Shown here in pieces: positions 41,822-41,950 of a stretch of DNA of 41,950 nucleotides. The stretch is from contig CAINRS010000055.1 of NCBI GenBank assembly GCA_903852755.1, positions 1-41,950 on the forward strand, written 5' to 3'. The translations under genes and the position numbers were made by a program. Position 1 is the stretch's first letter, and each line of letters starts with the position of its first letter. The DNA is from an uncultured Actinomycetes bacterium (GTDB lineage Bacteria > Actinomycetota > Acidimicrobiia > Acidimicrobiales > Microtrichaceae). The notes beneath the pieces were generated by a model. It did no database searches. It was not told the DNA's origin and saw only the letters and a list, made by a program, of their open reading frames with translations.

Positions 41822-41850
41822 CCGCTGCCTAACCACTCGGCCACGTCGCC
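41780..41850 (-). tRNA. tRNA-Cys(GCA)
   Basis: The acceptor stem is GGCGACG/CGTCGCC, the anticodon loop CTGCAAA (anticodon GCA), the T-arm ACCGG/CCGGT, and the discriminator U is typical of cysteine tRNAs. CCA is not encoded. 71 nt. Confidence 0.93.
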
Positions 41851-41872
41851 GGGGTGGCGACCCTCTTGGTCG

Positions 41873-41948
41873 TGGAGCGGACGACCGGCCTCGAACCGGC
41901 GACCTCAACCTTGGCAAGGTTGCGCTCTACCAACTGAGCTACGTCCGC
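41873..41948 (-). tRNA. tRNA-Gly(GCC)
   Basis: The acceptor stem is GCGGACG/CGTCCGC, the anticodon loop TTGCCAA (anticodon GCC), and the T-arm GCCGG/CCGGT. The discriminator T is followed by CCA in the DNA, unlike the other tRNAs of this window. It lies 22 bp upstream of tRNA-Cys on the same strand. Confidence 0.94.
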
Positions 41949-41950
41949 AG

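Overview
The window is high-GC (roughly 70%), uses many GTG starts, and carries an actinobacterial gene order (uvrC / rapZ-yvcK / gap-pgk-tpiA-secG). Many genes have a TAnnnT hexamer 6-8 nt before the start codon, which is the signature of leaderless transcripts. Together these suggest an actinobacterium, plausibly of class Acidimicrobiia; the class is an inference, the phylum-level call is firm.

Layout. 1-135: N-terminus of a lipoprotein gene that runs off the left edge. About 339-3828: a very small foreign island abutting the 3' end of tRNA-Leu(GAG). It holds a helix-turn-helix (excisionase-like) gene, a small basic protein gene, an HK97-type major capsid gene (these three overlap start-to-stop) and a convergent tyrosine integrase, with phased direct repeats at both ends. 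No terminase, portal or protease is present. Its DNA almost lacks GGG and CCC runs, unlike the host. 3963-11139 (minus strand): operon rapZ-yvcK-gap-pgk-tpiA-secG-diacylglycerol-kinase-like-ppk2, with whiA missing from its usual place. 11223-11804: fasciclin lipoprotein. 11920-14521: methyltransferase and uvrC. 14699-15805: nadA. 15856-18729: uvrA with a LexA box. 18825-19904: aroC. 20078-21016: AbiEi/DUF559-type protein lying between two matching 16-15-16 hairpins. 21194-23850: coaE-uvrB. 23981-26748: two-component system and a Flp-type pilin. 26832-28238: nitroreductase and a GntR/HutC regulator. 28295-30610: aconitase, divergent from the regulator. 30633-32081: HAD-PlsC fusion. 32328-37989: LysR regulator, citrate synthase, acyl-CoA dehydrogenase and molybdopterin oxidoreductase. 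37976-40280: hydrolase and two lipoproteins. 40343-41950: tRNA-Val, a membrane protein, a zinc-ribbon protein, tRNA-Cys and tRNA-Gly, including a segmental duplication that left a tRNA-Cys remnant.

How they work together. Lower glycolysis (gap, pgk, tpiA) is tied by overlapping stops and starts to a nucleotide-binding regulatory pair (rapZ, yvcK) and to polyphosphate and lipid kinases. All three nucleotide-excision genes (uvrA, uvrB, uvrC) lie within 12 kb. The two entry enzymes of the TCA cycle (citrate synthase, aconitase) each sit beside their own regulator gene, with operator-like repeats in the shared or upstream spacer.

The most unusual objects are the roughly 3.5-kb capsid-plus-integrase island and the hairpin-flanked DUF559 gene.
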